From Actinacidiphila epipremni (GTDB lineage: Bacteria > Actinomycetota > Actinomycetes > Streptomycetales > Streptomycetaceae): a stretch of 64,000 nucleotides of DNA. Positions 40,472 to 49,322 of the stretch are shown here, piece after piece. Numbering within the stretch: position 1 is the first letter of the stretch; each line of letters begins with the position of its first letter. Location: assembly GCF_012034175.1 (NCBI RefSeq), contig NZ_JAATEJ010000025.1, positions 62,001 to 126,000 on the forward strand. Direction: 5' to 3'. The position numbers and the translations under genes are program-made. Under the pieces are notes generated by a model. It had not been told where the DNA came from. It ran no database searches and saw only the letters and a list, made by a program, of their open reading frames with translations.

Positions 40472-41851
40472 ATGGCCGCACGACCACTTGTGGCGCGCCA
40501 GCCCAACGAGCGGCTCCAGGCGCTCATCCAGGAAGCCGGCTGCTCCAACGCCGGCCTGGCCCGCAGGGTCAACATGTGCGGGGCCGAGCACGGCCTCGAC
40601 CTGCGCTACGACAAGACGTCGGTGGCCCGCTGGCTGCGCGGCCAGCAGCCCCGCGGCAGGGCGCCGGGGATCGTCGCCGAGGCGCTGGGCCGCAAGCTCG
40701 GCCGCGCGGTGTCGATCGAGGAGATCGGCATGGCCGACGGGAAGAACCTGGCCACCGGTATCGGCCTGCACTTCTCGCCGACGGTGCTCGGCGCGATCGA
40801 GCAGGTCTGCGAGCTGTGGCGCAGCGACGTCGGCCGCCGCGAGTTCCTGACCGGCTCCACGGTCGCCGCCTCCGCCCTGGTCGAGCCGAGCAGGGACTGG
40901 CTGATCACCCGCCCCGACCAGGGCGTAGCGCGCAACGGCGGGGCCAGGGTGGGCGCTTCGGACGTGGAGGCGGTCAAGGCCACCACGCAGGCGCTCACCG
41001 AGCTGGACCACAGGTTCGGCAGCGGGCACGTCAGGCCGGTGGTGGTGCACTACCTCAACAGCGTGGTCTCCGGCCTGCTCGCGGGCAGTTACCGCGAGTC
41101 GGTGGGCCGCGAGCTGTTCTCCGCGGTGGCCCGGCTGACCGAACTGGCGGGATACATGGCGGTGGACACCGGCCAGCCGGGCCTGGCGCAGCGCTACTAC
41201 ATCCAGGCGCTGCGGCTCGCCCAGGCCGCCGGCGACCGCGGCTACGGCGGCTACATCCTCGCCGCGAGCATGAGCCACCTGGCCGCCGCGCTCGGCAACC
41301 CGCGGGAGATCGCCCAACTCGCCCGCGCGGCACAGGAAGGCGCCAGGGGCCAGGTCGGGCACACCGCCGAGGCGATGTTCTACGCGGCCGAGGCGCGCGG
41401 CCACGCGCTGCTGGGCGACGCCCGGACCTTCGCCACCGTCGCGGGGCTCGCGGTCGACGCCATGGACCGCTCCCAGCCCGACGAGGACCCGGCGTGGATC
41501 GCGCACTTCGACCACGCCTATCTCGCCGACGAACTGGCCCATTGCCACCGCGACCTGGGCCAGGCCGTGCCCGCCGCGCGGCGCGCCGAGGAGGCGCTGG
41601 CCGCGCACCCGGTCGCCCGGGCCAGGCGGCGCGCCATCGACATGCTGCTGCTCGCCGACGCCCAGGTGCAGCAGCGCGAGATCGAGCAGGCCTGCCACAC
41701 CGGCGCACAGGCCGTGGCGCTGCTGTCCGGGCTGCGCTCGGACCGGGGCGCGGAGTATCTGGAGGACTTCCGGCGCCGCCTCGAACCGTTCTCCGCGGAG
41801 CCGTCGGTGCGGGAGTTCGGCGCCCGCCTGGACACCCCGGAGGCCGCCTGA
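40472..41851 (+). CDS. HTH/TPR-type transcriptional regulator
   Basis: 459 residues from ATG 40472, after ACGAGGGGGACACG. The N-terminus is an unusual HTH: RLQALIQEAGCSNAGLARRV then YDKTSVARWLRGQQPRGRAP. This is followed by EFLTGSTVAASALVEPSRDW, which could mark a domain border, and TPR-like helical repeats from about residue 170 (RYYIQALRLAQAAGDRGYGG, AEARGHALLGDARTFATVAG). Streptomyces homologues belong to a large set of XRE/TPR regulators implicated in development and antibiotic production; direct targets are unknown. The octamer repeat lies in its leader. Confidence 0.85.
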   Translation: MAARPLVARQPNERLQALIQEAGCSNAGLARRVNMCGAEHGLDLRYDKTSVARWLRGQQPRGRAPGIVAEALGRKLGRAVSIEEIGMADGKNLATGIGLHFSPTVLGAIEQVCELWRSDVGRREFLTGSTVAASALVEPSRDWLITRPDQGVARNGGARVGASDVEAVKATTQALTELDHRFGSGHVRPVVVHYLNSVVSGLLAGSYRESVGRELFSAVARLTELAGYMAVDTGQPGLAQRYYIQALRLAQAAGDRGYGGYILAASMSHLAAALGNPREIAQLARAAQEGARGQVGHTAEAMFYAAEARGHALLGDARTFATVAGLAVDAMDRSQPDEDPAWIAHFDHAYLADELAHCHRDLGQAVPAARRAEEALAAHPVARARRRAIDMLLLADAQVQQREIEQACHTGAQAVALLSGLRSDRGAEYLEDFRRRLEPFSAEPSVREFGARLDTPEAA

Positions 41852-41973
41852 ACACCTGCGCGGGCCCGCCCGGGACGCCGTACCGGAGCCGTACGGAACG
41901 GTCCGCGGGCACCAGCACACCGAATCGTTACCGTTCCGTCACCGGACCGGCGGGCGTTCCCAAAGCGCTGGAA

Positions 41974-42020
41974 ATTGCCGCGCCGTGGCCATATGCGGAG
42001 CCCTGTGCCCTATTGCCGCG
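41974..42020. repeat. ATTGCCGCG motif pair
   Basis: ATTGCCGCG occurs at 41974-41982 and 42012-42020, with CCATATGCGGA between, in the gap after the HTH regulator stop. It is the same core motif as near 8631 and 12045. Confidence 0.45.
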
Positions 42021-42123
42021 CCTTCAGGGGCCGTTCACCCGTTCGGCTTCGTGGCCGGTGTCGCCGTTGACCCGGTAGCGTGTGCGGACGTCCGACACTT
42101 GGTGAAGGCGGGAGTCAACGGCG

Positions 42124-43689
42124 ATGCACAGCAACGGACGCGGCGAGCACACGCCCGACCCGTACCAGGGCGTCGTCCTCCCCGCCGGGCAGCAGCCGCC
42201 GGCGGCGTACGGCGAGCACGTCCAGCCGGCCGGCGGGACCCCGTGGGGCGACCCGGCGGCGCAGCAGGGCGGCGGCGCGGCGCCCGTACCGCCGCAGGGC
42301 CCGCCCGGGTACCCGCCGCAGGCCCAGGAGGCCGCGGACGCCACGCAGATGCTGCCGCCGTACCCGGCCGCCACCCCGCCGCCGATACCGGGCCTCCCGC
42401 CGCAGGCCCCGGCCCCGGCTCCGGCCCCCGCGCACGTACCGTTCGCCGAGCAGGCGCCGCCCGCGCACGTACCCTTCGCCGCGCAGCCGCAGCAGGCACC
42501 GCAGCAGCCCCCGCAGCCGGAGCCCGCGGCCTTCGCCGACGCCACGCAGATGCTGCCGCCCTACCCCGCGGGCGGCCCGGCCCCCGTACCGCCTAGCGAG
42601 CCCGCGCCCGCCGAGGCCACGCAGGCGCTGCCGCTCTTCCAGGACGCGCAGCCCTTCGACGAGTACGGCCGCCCGCAGCAGGCCCACCCCGGGCAGCAGT
42701 ACGGCGGCGGGCAGCCGTACGCCGACCCGCAGGCGTACGGCGCCGAGCAGCAGTTCGCCGCGCCCGCCGGCTACGACCAGCAGCCCGCGCCGCCGGCCGG
42801 CTACGACGAGCAGCCCCCGCCGCCGGACAGCGACTACGACCACCTCTTCCGCAACGACGTCCCGGCCCCCGAGCCGATGCGCCCGCGCATCCTCCAGCCG
42901 CACGGCGCCCAGCAGCCCCGGCCCCAGCAGCCCGGTTACGGCCAGCAGCAGTGGCAGCAGCAGGGCGGCGGCTACGCCGACGGCGGGTACGACGGCTACG
43001 AGGGCTACGACGACGGGGACGACGGCGGCCGGCGCCGGATGTCGCCCAAGGTGCTGATCGGCATCGTGGTGGCCGGCTGCGTCGTCGCCGGGCTCGTGGT
43101 CGGCGGCCTGATGAGCGGGGGCGGCGGCAAGGCCGGCGCCGACGACTCGGCCGCCAAGCCGTCCGCCCCGGCCTCCGGCAAGCCCGGCAGCAGCGCCTCG
43201 GGCGACGGCGCGTCCACCGGCGCGGCCGACGGCGCCGAGGGCCAGGCCAAGGCGCTGGACGCGCTGCTGAGCTCCAGCGGCGCCAGCCGCAGCTCGGTGG
43301 TCAACGCGGTGGAGGACATCAAGGGCTGCAAGGACCTGCAGAAGGCCGCCGCGGACCTGCGCTCGGCCGCGACCCAGCGGGACGGCCTGGTCACCCAGCT
43401 GCAGAACCTGTCGGTGGACAAGCTCCCCAAGCACGACGAGCTGACCTCGGCCCTGACCAAGGCGTGGAAGGCGTCCTCGGCCGCCGACGGCCACTACGCG
43501 GCATGGGCGGACCAGGCCGCGAACAACGGCAGCGTGTGCAAGGGCGGCCACGCCCGCTCCACCGGCGAGCAGCAGGCCGGCAACCAGCAGAGCAGCACGG
43601 CGACCACGCAGAAGAAGGCCGCCGTGAAGCTGTGGAATTCCATCGCCGCGCAGTACGGCCTCACCAAGCGGCAGTACAGCCAGCTGTGA
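42124..43689 (+). CDS. Proline/glutamine-rich single-span membrane protein with ATQ-LP motifs
   Basis: 521 residues from ATG 42124. Residues 1-300 are disordered and rich in P, Q, A, G and Y. They contain three copies of an A-T-Q-(M/A)-L-P motif with Thr at 74, 141 and 166, plus PAGYDQQPAPPAGYDEQPPP repeats. A span lies at about 310-330 (VLIGIVVAGCVVAGLVVGGL) after RRRM. The outside domain (about 370-521) has Cys in IKGCKDLQKAAADL and SVCKGGH and is helical. The cytoplasmic Thr-Gln motifs may be phosphorylated by Ser/Thr kinases and read by FHA proteins (inference). Function unknown. Confidence 0.8.
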   Translation: MHSNGRGEHTPDPYQGVVLPAGQQPPAAYGEHVQPAGGTPWGDPAAQQGGGAAPVPPQGPPGYPPQAQEAADATQMLPPYPAATPPPIPGLPPQAPAPAPAPAHVPFAEQAPPAHVPFAAQPQQAPQQPPQPEPAAFADATQMLPPYPAGGPAPVPPSEPAPAEATQALPLFQDAQPFDEYGRPQQAHPGQQYGGGQPYADPQAYGAEQQFAAPAGYDQQPAPPAGYDEQPPPPDSDYDHLFRNDVPAPEPMRPRILQPHGAQQPRPQQPGYGQQQWQQQGGGYADGGYDGYEGYDDGDDGGRRRMSPKVLIGIVVAGCVVAGLVVGGLMSGGGGKAGADDSAAKPSAPASGKPGSSASGDGASTGAADGAEGQAKALDALLSSSGASRSSVVNAVEDIKGCKDLQKAAADLRSAATQRDGLVTQLQNLSVDKLPKHDELTSALTKAWKASSAADGHYAAWADQAANNGSVCKGGHARSTGEQQAGNQQSSTATTQKKAAVKLWNSIAAQYGLTKRQYSQL

Positions 43690-43817
43690 GCCGCCGCACG
43701 CAGCGGGCCGCCGACGGCCCCCACGCCTTAGCCGCCCAGGCCGCCGCTTTACGCGCCCCGGGCGCCGTTTCCCGCGCCCCAGGTGCTGCTTCCCGCGTCC
43801 CGGCCGCCCGCGCCCGC

Positions 43818-45077
43818 TTACAGGGCCCCGGTGGCTTCCTGCAGCGTGCGCGTCACGTCCACGAAGCCGCCGGTCTGCTGCACCAACTGCCCGTTGCGGA
43901 CGACCTGGTAGGTGACCTTGGCGTCGCCGAGCCGGCTGTGGTCGGGCAGGTTGAGCAGGTCGGTGTCGGTCCAGCCGAGGTCCGGGGTGAGCCCGCCGGT
44001 GGACAGCGCCGTGGTGTGGTCGAAGGCCTTCTCCACCGTGGTCGCGGTCACCTTGGTGTTCTTGTCCATCGCCCGGAGCACCTTGGCGAAGACGGAGTAG
44101 GCGATCCATGTCGTCTGCACACCGGGGTCGGCGACGTCGATGCGGTCGTCGGAGAAGGCGTACTTGTCGATGACCGACTTCATCTCCGCCCACTTGGGGT
44201 CGGAGGCCGGCGGGTACCAGTCGGTGACCAGCGCGTTCTCCAGCGGGCTGTTGGCGCCGCCGGTGGCGTTGACCAGCGACTGCTGGACGCTGCCGATGAC
44301 CGACGACAGCCGCACCTTGGGCGGCTTGTCGCCGAGGCGGCGCAGCGAGTCGAAGAAGGTGCTGGTGTGGTCGCCGAGCACCGCGGACACGCAGTTGCTC
44401 GCCTTGTTGTCGCCGACCGCCTGCTCGGCGACGCCGGTGTACTCCGTCGCGTCGTCCTGGGCCCGCAGGTCGCGGGCGGGGTTGTGGCCCATCGACTTCA
44501 GGCCGTGGTTGAGGAAGTTCGGGAACTGGTCGCCGGTGATGGTGTCGGGGCGCACGAACGCCACCTTCTTGCACGCCGCGGCCAGTTGCGCGCCGCTGCC
44601 CGCGAGCAGCGCCGGCACCCCGCCGTTGACCGGGTAGGACAGCGGGCTCAGGAACTCGTCCTGCGTGATGCCGTAACCGCCGATGTACGGGATGTCGTTG
44701 GACTCCAGCGCCGTCGTGAACGACCTGCCCTGCTCGCTGTACGAGCCGACCACCGCGACCGCGTGCGCGTCGGCGGCCTGCTGCACGCACTTGGCGACGG
44801 CGACCGAGTCGTTGCGCTCGTTGCAAGTGAGCACCTTGAGCTTGCGGCCCCCCAGGCCGCCGTTGTCGTTGACGTACCGCTCGAACGCCTGGGCCATCGC
44901 GATCATGCCCGGCATGTTCGTCGCCTTGGTGTCGACCGGGGCCCATGTCATCACCACCACGGGCCCCTGGGAGTCCCCCGAGCCCCCAGGAAGCACACCG
45001 CAGCCGCTGAGCAGCGCACTTGTGGCCACCAAGGGGACGACAGCGTGGCGAACCCTGCGCATGCGCCGTTCAGTCAT
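43818..45077 (-). CDS. ABC-type branched-chain amino-acid-binding-like lipoprotein
   Basis: 419 residues from ATG 45077. A signal peptide with a basic start (MTERRMRRVRHAVVPLVATS) ends in the lipobox LSGC, Cys26. The mature part has the type I periplasmic-binding (LivJ-like) fold: MIAMAQAFERYVNDNGGLGG, AHAVAVVGSYSEQGRSFTTA, ITGDQFPNFLNHGLKSMGHN, and a late AFDHTTALSTGGLTPDLGWT. No permease or ATPase genes lie beside it, so it is an orphan binding protein, possibly a sensor or a subunit of a transporter encoded elsewhere. Ligand unknown. Confidence 0.86.
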   Translation of the reverse strand: MTERRMRRVRHAVVPLVATSALLSGCGVLPGGSGDSQGPVVVMTWAPVDTKATNMPGMIAMAQAFERYVNDNGGLGGRKLKVLTCNERNDSVAVAKCVQQAADAHAVAVVGSYSEQGRSFTTALESNDIPYIGGYGITQDEFLSPLSYPVNGGVPALLAGSGAQLAAACKKVAFVRPDTITGDQFPNFLNHGLKSMGHNPARDLRAQDDATEYTGVAEQAVGDNKASNCVSAVLGDHTSTFFDSLRRLGDKPPKVRLSSVIGSVQQSLVNATGGANSPLENALVTDWYPPASDPKWAEMKSVIDKYAFSDDRIDVADPGVQTTWIAYSVFAKVLRAMDKNTKVTATTVEKAFDHTTALSTGGLTPDLGWTDTDLLNLPDHSRLGDAKVTYQVVRNGQLVQQTGGFVDVTRTLQEATGAL

Positions 45078-45237
45078 GATTACGGAAGATGCTGGTCCGC
45101 CCCCAACGTCAGGGTGATCTCAACCAAACAGGCGGTCACTTTCAGGTGAATTACGGGTGCCGTCGTTCGAGTGCGTACGATTGCCCGTCGTGCAAGGTTC
45201 CGAGAAAGCTTCCCGTCGCGGCCGTGTCTCCTCCACG

Positions 45238-45684
45238 ATGGGAGGCATGCCGCTCAACGACATGCCGTGGTGGCGCTGGCGTGCCAATGTGCGCTCGGCG
45301 CTGCACATGATCAGCGATCCGGTCTTCCAGCGTGAGGTGTGGCAGACCGGGAGCCCGGGCTACGGGGACGTCACCGACGCCGTCTACCGCCTGGTCGAGG
45401 ACACCTGGCTCGACAACTGGTCCGCCGAGAAGTACGTCGGGACCGTCTTCCGCGACGCCCAGGAGGCGGCGCTGGTCGACGTCGCGGTGCTGCGGGTGCT
45501 CAAGATCCTGCACCAGGTGGGGGCGGACGCGCCCGTTGCCGCGTATCTGGACCACCCGGGCTGGCCGGACGCGGTGCACGCCGCGCGGGACGCGCACGTC
45601 CTGCTGGCCGGCGCGGACGGCGAGGACCCGGACACCCCGCCGCGCTCGCTGGAAGTGCTGGCGATCTACACCAGGTCCGCGTGA
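45238..45684 (+). CDS. Conserved hypothetical protein, PLNDMPWWRW family
   Basis: About 148 residues. The core MPLNDMPWWRWRANVRSALH then DTWLDNWSAEKYVGTVFRDA and EAALVDVAVLRVLKILHQVG is a compact, acidic, helical protein that I recall as widely conserved in Streptomyces without assigned function. The start is uncertain: ATG 45238 (MGGMPLND) is my choice; ATG 45247 has GGGAGG too close; GTG 45190 would suit a leaderless transcript (TACGAT 9-14 nt upstream), but its extra codons lack GC3 bias. It is divergent from the binding-protein gene. Confidence 0.8.
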   Translation: MGGMPLNDMPWWRWRANVRSALHMISDPVFQREVWQTGSPGYGDVTDAVYRLVEDTWLDNWSAEKYVGTVFRDAQEAALVDVAVLRVLKILHQVGADAPVAAYLDHPGWPDAVHAARDAHVLLAGADGEDPDTPPRSLEVLAIYTRSA

Positions 45685-45729
45685 CGGACAGCGCGGCGCG
45701 CCGGCGGCCGGGTGTGCGAGGCTGACCGG

Positions 45730-46608
45730 GTGAACGAACAGCCGACGCAGCAGCCCGCCGAGCCGCAGTACGTCCTCACGCTGTCCTGCCCCGACAAGCA
45801 GGGCATCGTGCACGCGGTCTCCAGCTACCTCTTCATGACCGGCTGCAACATCGTGGACAGCCAGCAGTTCGGCGACCGCGGCACCGGGCTGTTCTTCATG
45901 CGCGTCCACTTCTCCGCCGAGCCCCCGGTCAGCCTGGACAAGCTGCGGGCGAGCTTCGCGGCGGTCGCGGACGCGTACCACATGGACTGGCGCATCCACC
46001 CCTCGGCGGAGCGGATGCGGATCGTGCTCATGGTCAGCAAGTTCGGGCACTGCCTCAACGACCTGCTCTTCCGCGCCAGCAGCGGCGCGCTGCCGGTGGA
46101 GATCGCGGCGGTCGTCTCCAACCACACCGACTTCCGCGAGCTGTCGGCCTCCTACGGCGTGCCCTTCCTGCACATCCCCGTCACCCGCGAGACCAAGGCG
46201 GAGGCGGAGGGGCAGCTGCTGGAGCTGGTGCGCAGGGAGGGCGTGGAACTGGTCGTCCTGGCCCGCTACATGCAGGTGCTCTCCGACAACCTGTGCCGCG
46301 AGCTGTCGGGGAAGATCATCAACATCCACCACTCCTTCCTGCCGAGCTTCAAGGGCGCCAAGCCCTACCACCAGGCGCACGACCGCGGCGTCAAGCTGAT
46401 CGGCGCGACCGCGCACTATGTGACGGCCGACCTCGACGAGGGCCCGATCATCGAGCAGGAGGTCGAGCGGGTCGGCCACGGCGTCACGCCGGAGCAGCTG
46501 GTCGCGATCGGGCGGGACGTGGAGTGCCAGGCGCTGGCGCGGGCGGTGAAGTGGCACAGCGAGCACCGCGTGCTGCTCAACGGCAGCCGCACCGTCGTCT
46601 TCGCCTGA
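45730..46608 (+). CDS. purU: Formyltetrahydrofolate deformylase PurU
   Basis: 292 residues from GTG 45730; GTG 45712 is in frame. PurU hydrolyses 10-formyl-THF to THF and formate, balancing one-carbon pools. The N-terminal ACT domain (QYVLTLSCPDKQGIVHAVSS) is followed by a formyltransferase domain (MRIVLMVSKFGHCLNDLLFR, SNHTDFRELSASYGVPFLHI) with the catalytic Asn-His in GKIINIHHSFLPSFKGAKPY and Asp in ADLDEGPIIEQ. It follows the PWWRW-family gene by 45 nt on the same strand. Confidence 0.94.
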   Translation: MNEQPTQQPAEPQYVLTLSCPDKQGIVHAVSSYLFMTGCNIVDSQQFGDRGTGLFFMRVHFSAEPPVSLDKLRASFAAVADAYHMDWRIHPSAERMRIVLMVSKFGHCLNDLLFRASSGALPVEIAAVVSNHTDFRELSASYGVPFLHIPVTRETKAEAEGQLLELVRREGVELVVLARYMQVLSDNLCRELSGKIINIHHSFLPSFKGAKPYHQAHDRGVKLIGATAHYVTADLDEGPIIEQEVERVGHGVTPEQLVAIGRDVECQALARAVKWHSEHRVLLNGSRTVVFA

Positions 46609-46620
46609 GGCGCGGCTCAG

Positions 46621-46694
46621 GGCTTACGGCTCAGGGCCCATGGCTTGCGGGGCTTGCTGGGATTCGGAGCCTGCGGGCTTACGGGGGCTTACGG
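46621..46694. repeat. GGCTTACGG direct repeats
   Basis: GGCTTACGG occurs at 46621-46629, 46676-46684 and 46686-46694, with GGCTTGCGG variants between. They fill the gap between the convergent purU and anti-sigma genes and resemble the local repeat expansion seen near afsS. Confidence 0.55.
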
Positions 46695-46714
46695 GGCCTG
46701 CGGTCGGCGCCGGC

Positions 46715-48112
46715 TCACAGCCGGGACAGCGACGCCGCCGCGAACAGCGCGTCCCTGATCACCGCGCGGTCGCCCTGCTGGCCCACCGCGATCCGCTCCG
46801 GCTCGAGGTGACCGGCCGCGAGCTGGCAGAACTCCACGCCGTCCATCGCCACCTCGGCCACCGCGTGCTCGGGCGAGGCGGTGGTGCCCGGCGAGTCCAC
46901 CGGCAGGCACCAGTCGCCGCCGCCCGCGCCCTCGATCCGCAGCACCAGCGACCGCCCGGGCGCCCCGGCGTCCGCCAGCCGGGCCGGGAAGCTCGCGAGC
47001 CCCTGCCGGCGCCGCCCGGCCATCGCGCCCGGCAGCAGGTTCGCGGCGAGGTCGATGATCCGGTTGAGGTTGCGCGGCGCGGGCGGGTCGTACGGGTACG
47101 CCACCGCCTCGGCGATGTCCCACGCGTGGATCCAGCACGCGAAGGCCCGGTCCACGAAGGCGGTACGCAGCGGCAGCGTGCGCAGGCCGTAGTCGACGCC
47201 GACCCCGGCGGCCCCGGCGCCCGCGAAGGAGACCGTACGCAGCAGGGTGTGGCTCTGCGCGCGCCAGACGTCCCGCAGCCCGGCGGCCGGTCCCGCACCC
47301 GTACCCGCGCCCGCGCCGCCGGCCGCCGCGGCCCGCCGTGCCGCCCACAGCGCCTCGGTGCGCCGCGTCGGGTCGGCAGGCAGGTCCAGCCCGTCGGACG
47401 CCGCCGCGCCGGGGACGTCGAGGGCCGCCGCGACCAGGCCGTCCACGGCCGTCAGATGGGCGATGACCTCGCCGACGGTGGCCTTCCTGGTCACCGGGCC
47501 GTTGTCGTACCAGCGCAGCTCGACGGGCTCCTGCCAGTACGTGTCGCCGAGGTCGCGCAGCAGCGCGTCCAGCCGGGCGGCCTCGGCGTCGTACGGGCCC
47601 GCCCACTCCGGCACCGGGATACGGGCCGGGCGGCGGCCGAGGCAGCCCTCCAGCACCCGGGCGCGCAGCAGCGGGTCGAGGTCCAGGCTCTCCTCGCGGT
47701 GCAGCAGGCCGACCGCGTCGCGCAGCCGCAGCGCTTCCTCGGCGCAGGTGGCGCAGTCGGTGAGGTGGACCTCGACGGCCAGCGACTCGTCGCGCGAGCA
47801 GGCCGTGAGCGCCCAGGCGCCGAGCAGCGCCTTGAGCGTGGCGTGGTCGTACAGCGGCAGCCGCTCGGCGGGCTCCTCGAAGGTGCCGCCGGGCCGGCGA
47901 CCGGCCGGTGCCGAGGGTCCTGCGGGGTGTACGGGCTCTGCGGTGCCGTTCGGCTCCGACGGCTCCGACAGCTCGGCCGGCCCTGGCGGCGGGTCGGGGA
48001 CGGCCCGCGGGATGCCGGGCTGGTCGCGCTGCTGCGGCACGCGCGGCAGCCCTTCGCCCTCACCGCCGCCGCCGTGCGTGCCGTCGCCGTTGCTGTAGGC
48101 CGGGCCGCTCAC
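46715..48112 (-). CDS. Zinc-finger anti-sigma factor fused to MDMPI-like domain
   Basis: 465 residues from GTG 48112, overlapping the sigma-factor stop as GTGA. Residues about 80-150 form an anti-sigma zinc finger: HLTDCATCAEEALRL gives H-x3-C-x2-C (His116, Cys120, Cys123). Beyond that lies a mycothiol-dependent maleylpyruvate isomerase-like (DinB) domain (RLDALLRDLGDTYWQEPVEL, ATVGEVIAHLTAVDGLVAAA, ACWIHAWDIAEAVAYPYD). The N-terminal 80 residues are disordered. There is no membrane span, so it is a soluble, possibly redox- or thiol-responsive anti-sigma factor for the sigma encoded just upstream. Confidence 0.83.
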   Translation of the reverse strand: MSGPAYSNGDGTHGGGGEGEGLPRVPQQRDQPGIPRAVPDPPPGPAELSEPSEPNGTAEPVHPAGPSAPAGRRPGGTFEEPAERLPLYDHATLKALLGAWALTACSRDESLAVEVHLTDCATCAEEALRLRDAVGLLHREESLDLDPLLRARVLEGCLGRRPARIPVPEWAGPYDAEAARLDALLRDLGDTYWQEPVELRWYDNGPVTRKATVGEVIAHLTAVDGLVAAALDVPGAAASDGLDLPADPTRRTEALWAARRAAAAGGAGAGTGAGPAAGLRDVWRAQSHTLLRTVSFAGAGAAGVGVDYGLRTLPLRTAFVDRAFACWIHAWDIAEAVAYPYDPPAPRNLNRIIDLAANLLPGAMAGRRRQGLASFPARLADAGAPGRSLVLRIEGAGGGDWCLPVDSPGTTASPEHAVAEVAMDGVEFCQLAAGHLEPERIAVGQQGDRAVIRDALFAAASLSRL

Positions 48113-48714
48113 GGCTGTCCCCGATCGGTGCGCAGGTGCGGGCTCAGGTGCCCGGGCCCGCCGGACGGCGTGCGGGGGTCCTGGCTGTCGGCGGGGTCCA
48201 TGGCGGTGGAGAGCAGTTGCAGGCCCAGCCGCAGCCGGCGGCGCGACTCGTCGGCGCTCACGCCGAGCCCGGCGGCTGCGTCGCGGTAGTCCAGCCGGTC
48301 GCGGTAGGCCAGGTCGAGGGCGTCGCGCAGCGGGGCGGGCATGGAGGTCACGATGAAGTCGGCGCGGGCGGCGGCGGTGGCCTCGCGGACCCGGGCCTCG
48401 ACCTCGCCGGGCGTGGAACGTCCGCGGCCGGCGTACTGGCGCAGCCGGTGCACGGCCTGGCTCTGGGTGAGGCCGGCGATCCAGGAGCGCAGCGAGCCGT
48501 GCTTGGGGTCGTAGTCGTCCGGATTCTCCCAGACGTAGCCGAAGACCTCGCGGGTGATCAGGTCGGCGGCCTCGTCGTCGTCGAGCACCCGGTAGGCGAG
48601 GTTGTGCACGAGGGTGGCGTAGCGGTCGTAGAGCTCGCCGAGCGCGGCCTCCTCGCCGCGGGCGAGCCGCTGCTGCATCTTGCGGTCCCAGCGCGGCGGT
48701 GCGGGTGTCGCCAT
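48109..48714 (-). CDS. ECF-type RNA polymerase sigma factor
   Basis: 201 residues from ATG 48714, after AAGGGGG. Region 2 reads EEAALGELYDRYATLVHNLA then YRVLDDDEAADLITREVFGY; region 4 reads APLRDALDLAYRDRLDYRDA then AAGLGVSADESRRRLRLGLQ. The region 2.3/2.4 and 4.2 helices are recognisable, though less canonical than in most ECF factors. Overlap with the anti-sigma gene implies equimolar production. The STAS gene is divergent, 233 nt away. Confidence 0.87.
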   Translation of the reverse strand: MATPAPPRWDRKMQQRLARGEEAALGELYDRYATLVHNLAYRVLDDDEAADLITREVFGYVWENPDDYDPKHGSLRSWIAGLTQSQAVHRLRQYAGRGRSTPGEVEARVREATAAARADFIVTSMPAPLRDALDLAYRDRLDYRDAAAGLGVSADESRRRLRLGLQLLSTAMDPADSQDPRTPSGGPGHLSPHLRTDRGQP

Positions 48715-48947
48715 CTGCCGCCCCCTTGCCTCGTCGGCGCTGCTCGCGTGCCGTCCGTGTGCCTTCGACCGTACCCGCCGGCCACCGCGGCATGCGTGCC
48801 TTTGCGGCAACATGGCCCCTCATGTGATCGGTTCTGTCGGTCTGTTATCCGGGTGTGACCGGAAGAGGGCAGAGTTACGGCTGTGATTGGGCATAGGCTC
48901 GGTGGGATGAGACAGCTGAATCCGACGTCGAGGCGAGGAGCGGTCTG

Positions 48948-49322
48948 TTGCGCGTGACCCGGGCCGAGCGAGACGGCTGGGCGGTGGTGACGGTCACGGG
49001 CGAGATGGACCTCATCTCGTCGCCCGCGGTACGGCAGAAGGTGCACGACGCGGTCGCCGACGGGCGGCGCGACGTGGTGCTGGACCTGGCCGGCGTGCGC
49101 TTCTGCGACTCCAGCGGGGTCGGCGTGCTGATCGGCTCCCGGCGGCTGATGCGGTCCTGCGCGGGCCGGCTGCGGGTCGTGCTGCCCGCGGCGGACGCAC
49201 CTCCGGGCCAGGGCGCCCACGTCAACCGGGTGCTCGCGGCGCTCGGCGTGCGCCGGCTGTTCGAGGTCTTCCCCGACCTGGCCGCCGCCACCGACGAGTC
49301 CGCCCAGCCGCTGAGCGCCTGA
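48948..49322 (+). CDS. STAS-domain anti-sigma-factor antagonist
   Basis: 124 residues from TTG 48948, 7 nt after GAGGAG. It is a single STAS domain: WAVVTVTGEMDLISSPAVRQ and VVLDLAGVRFCDSSGVGVLI. The phosphorylation site is Ser55 in CDSSG, as in SpoIIAA/RsbV. Such proteins bind an RsbW-type kinase when dephosphorylated and so free a sigma factor. The HATPase gene 347 nt downstream on the same strand is a natural partner, and a sigma/anti-sigma pair is divergent. Confidence 0.9.
   Translation: MRVTRAERDGWAVVTVTGEMDLISSPAVRQKVHDAVADGRRDVVLDLAGVRFCDSSGVGVLIGSRRLMRSCAGRLRVVLPAADAPPGQGAHVNRVLAALGVRRLFEVFPDLAAATDESAQPLSA

Noticed and set aside
46640..48289. A 549-codon plus-strand frame over the anti-sigma gene
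   Set aside because: Antisense to a clear anti-sigma/sigma pair, with repetitive R/V/G composition.
48907..48957. A 16-codon ORF overlapping the STAS start
   Set aside because: Weak initiation signal and no codon bias; the good GAGGAG site belongs to the STAS gene.
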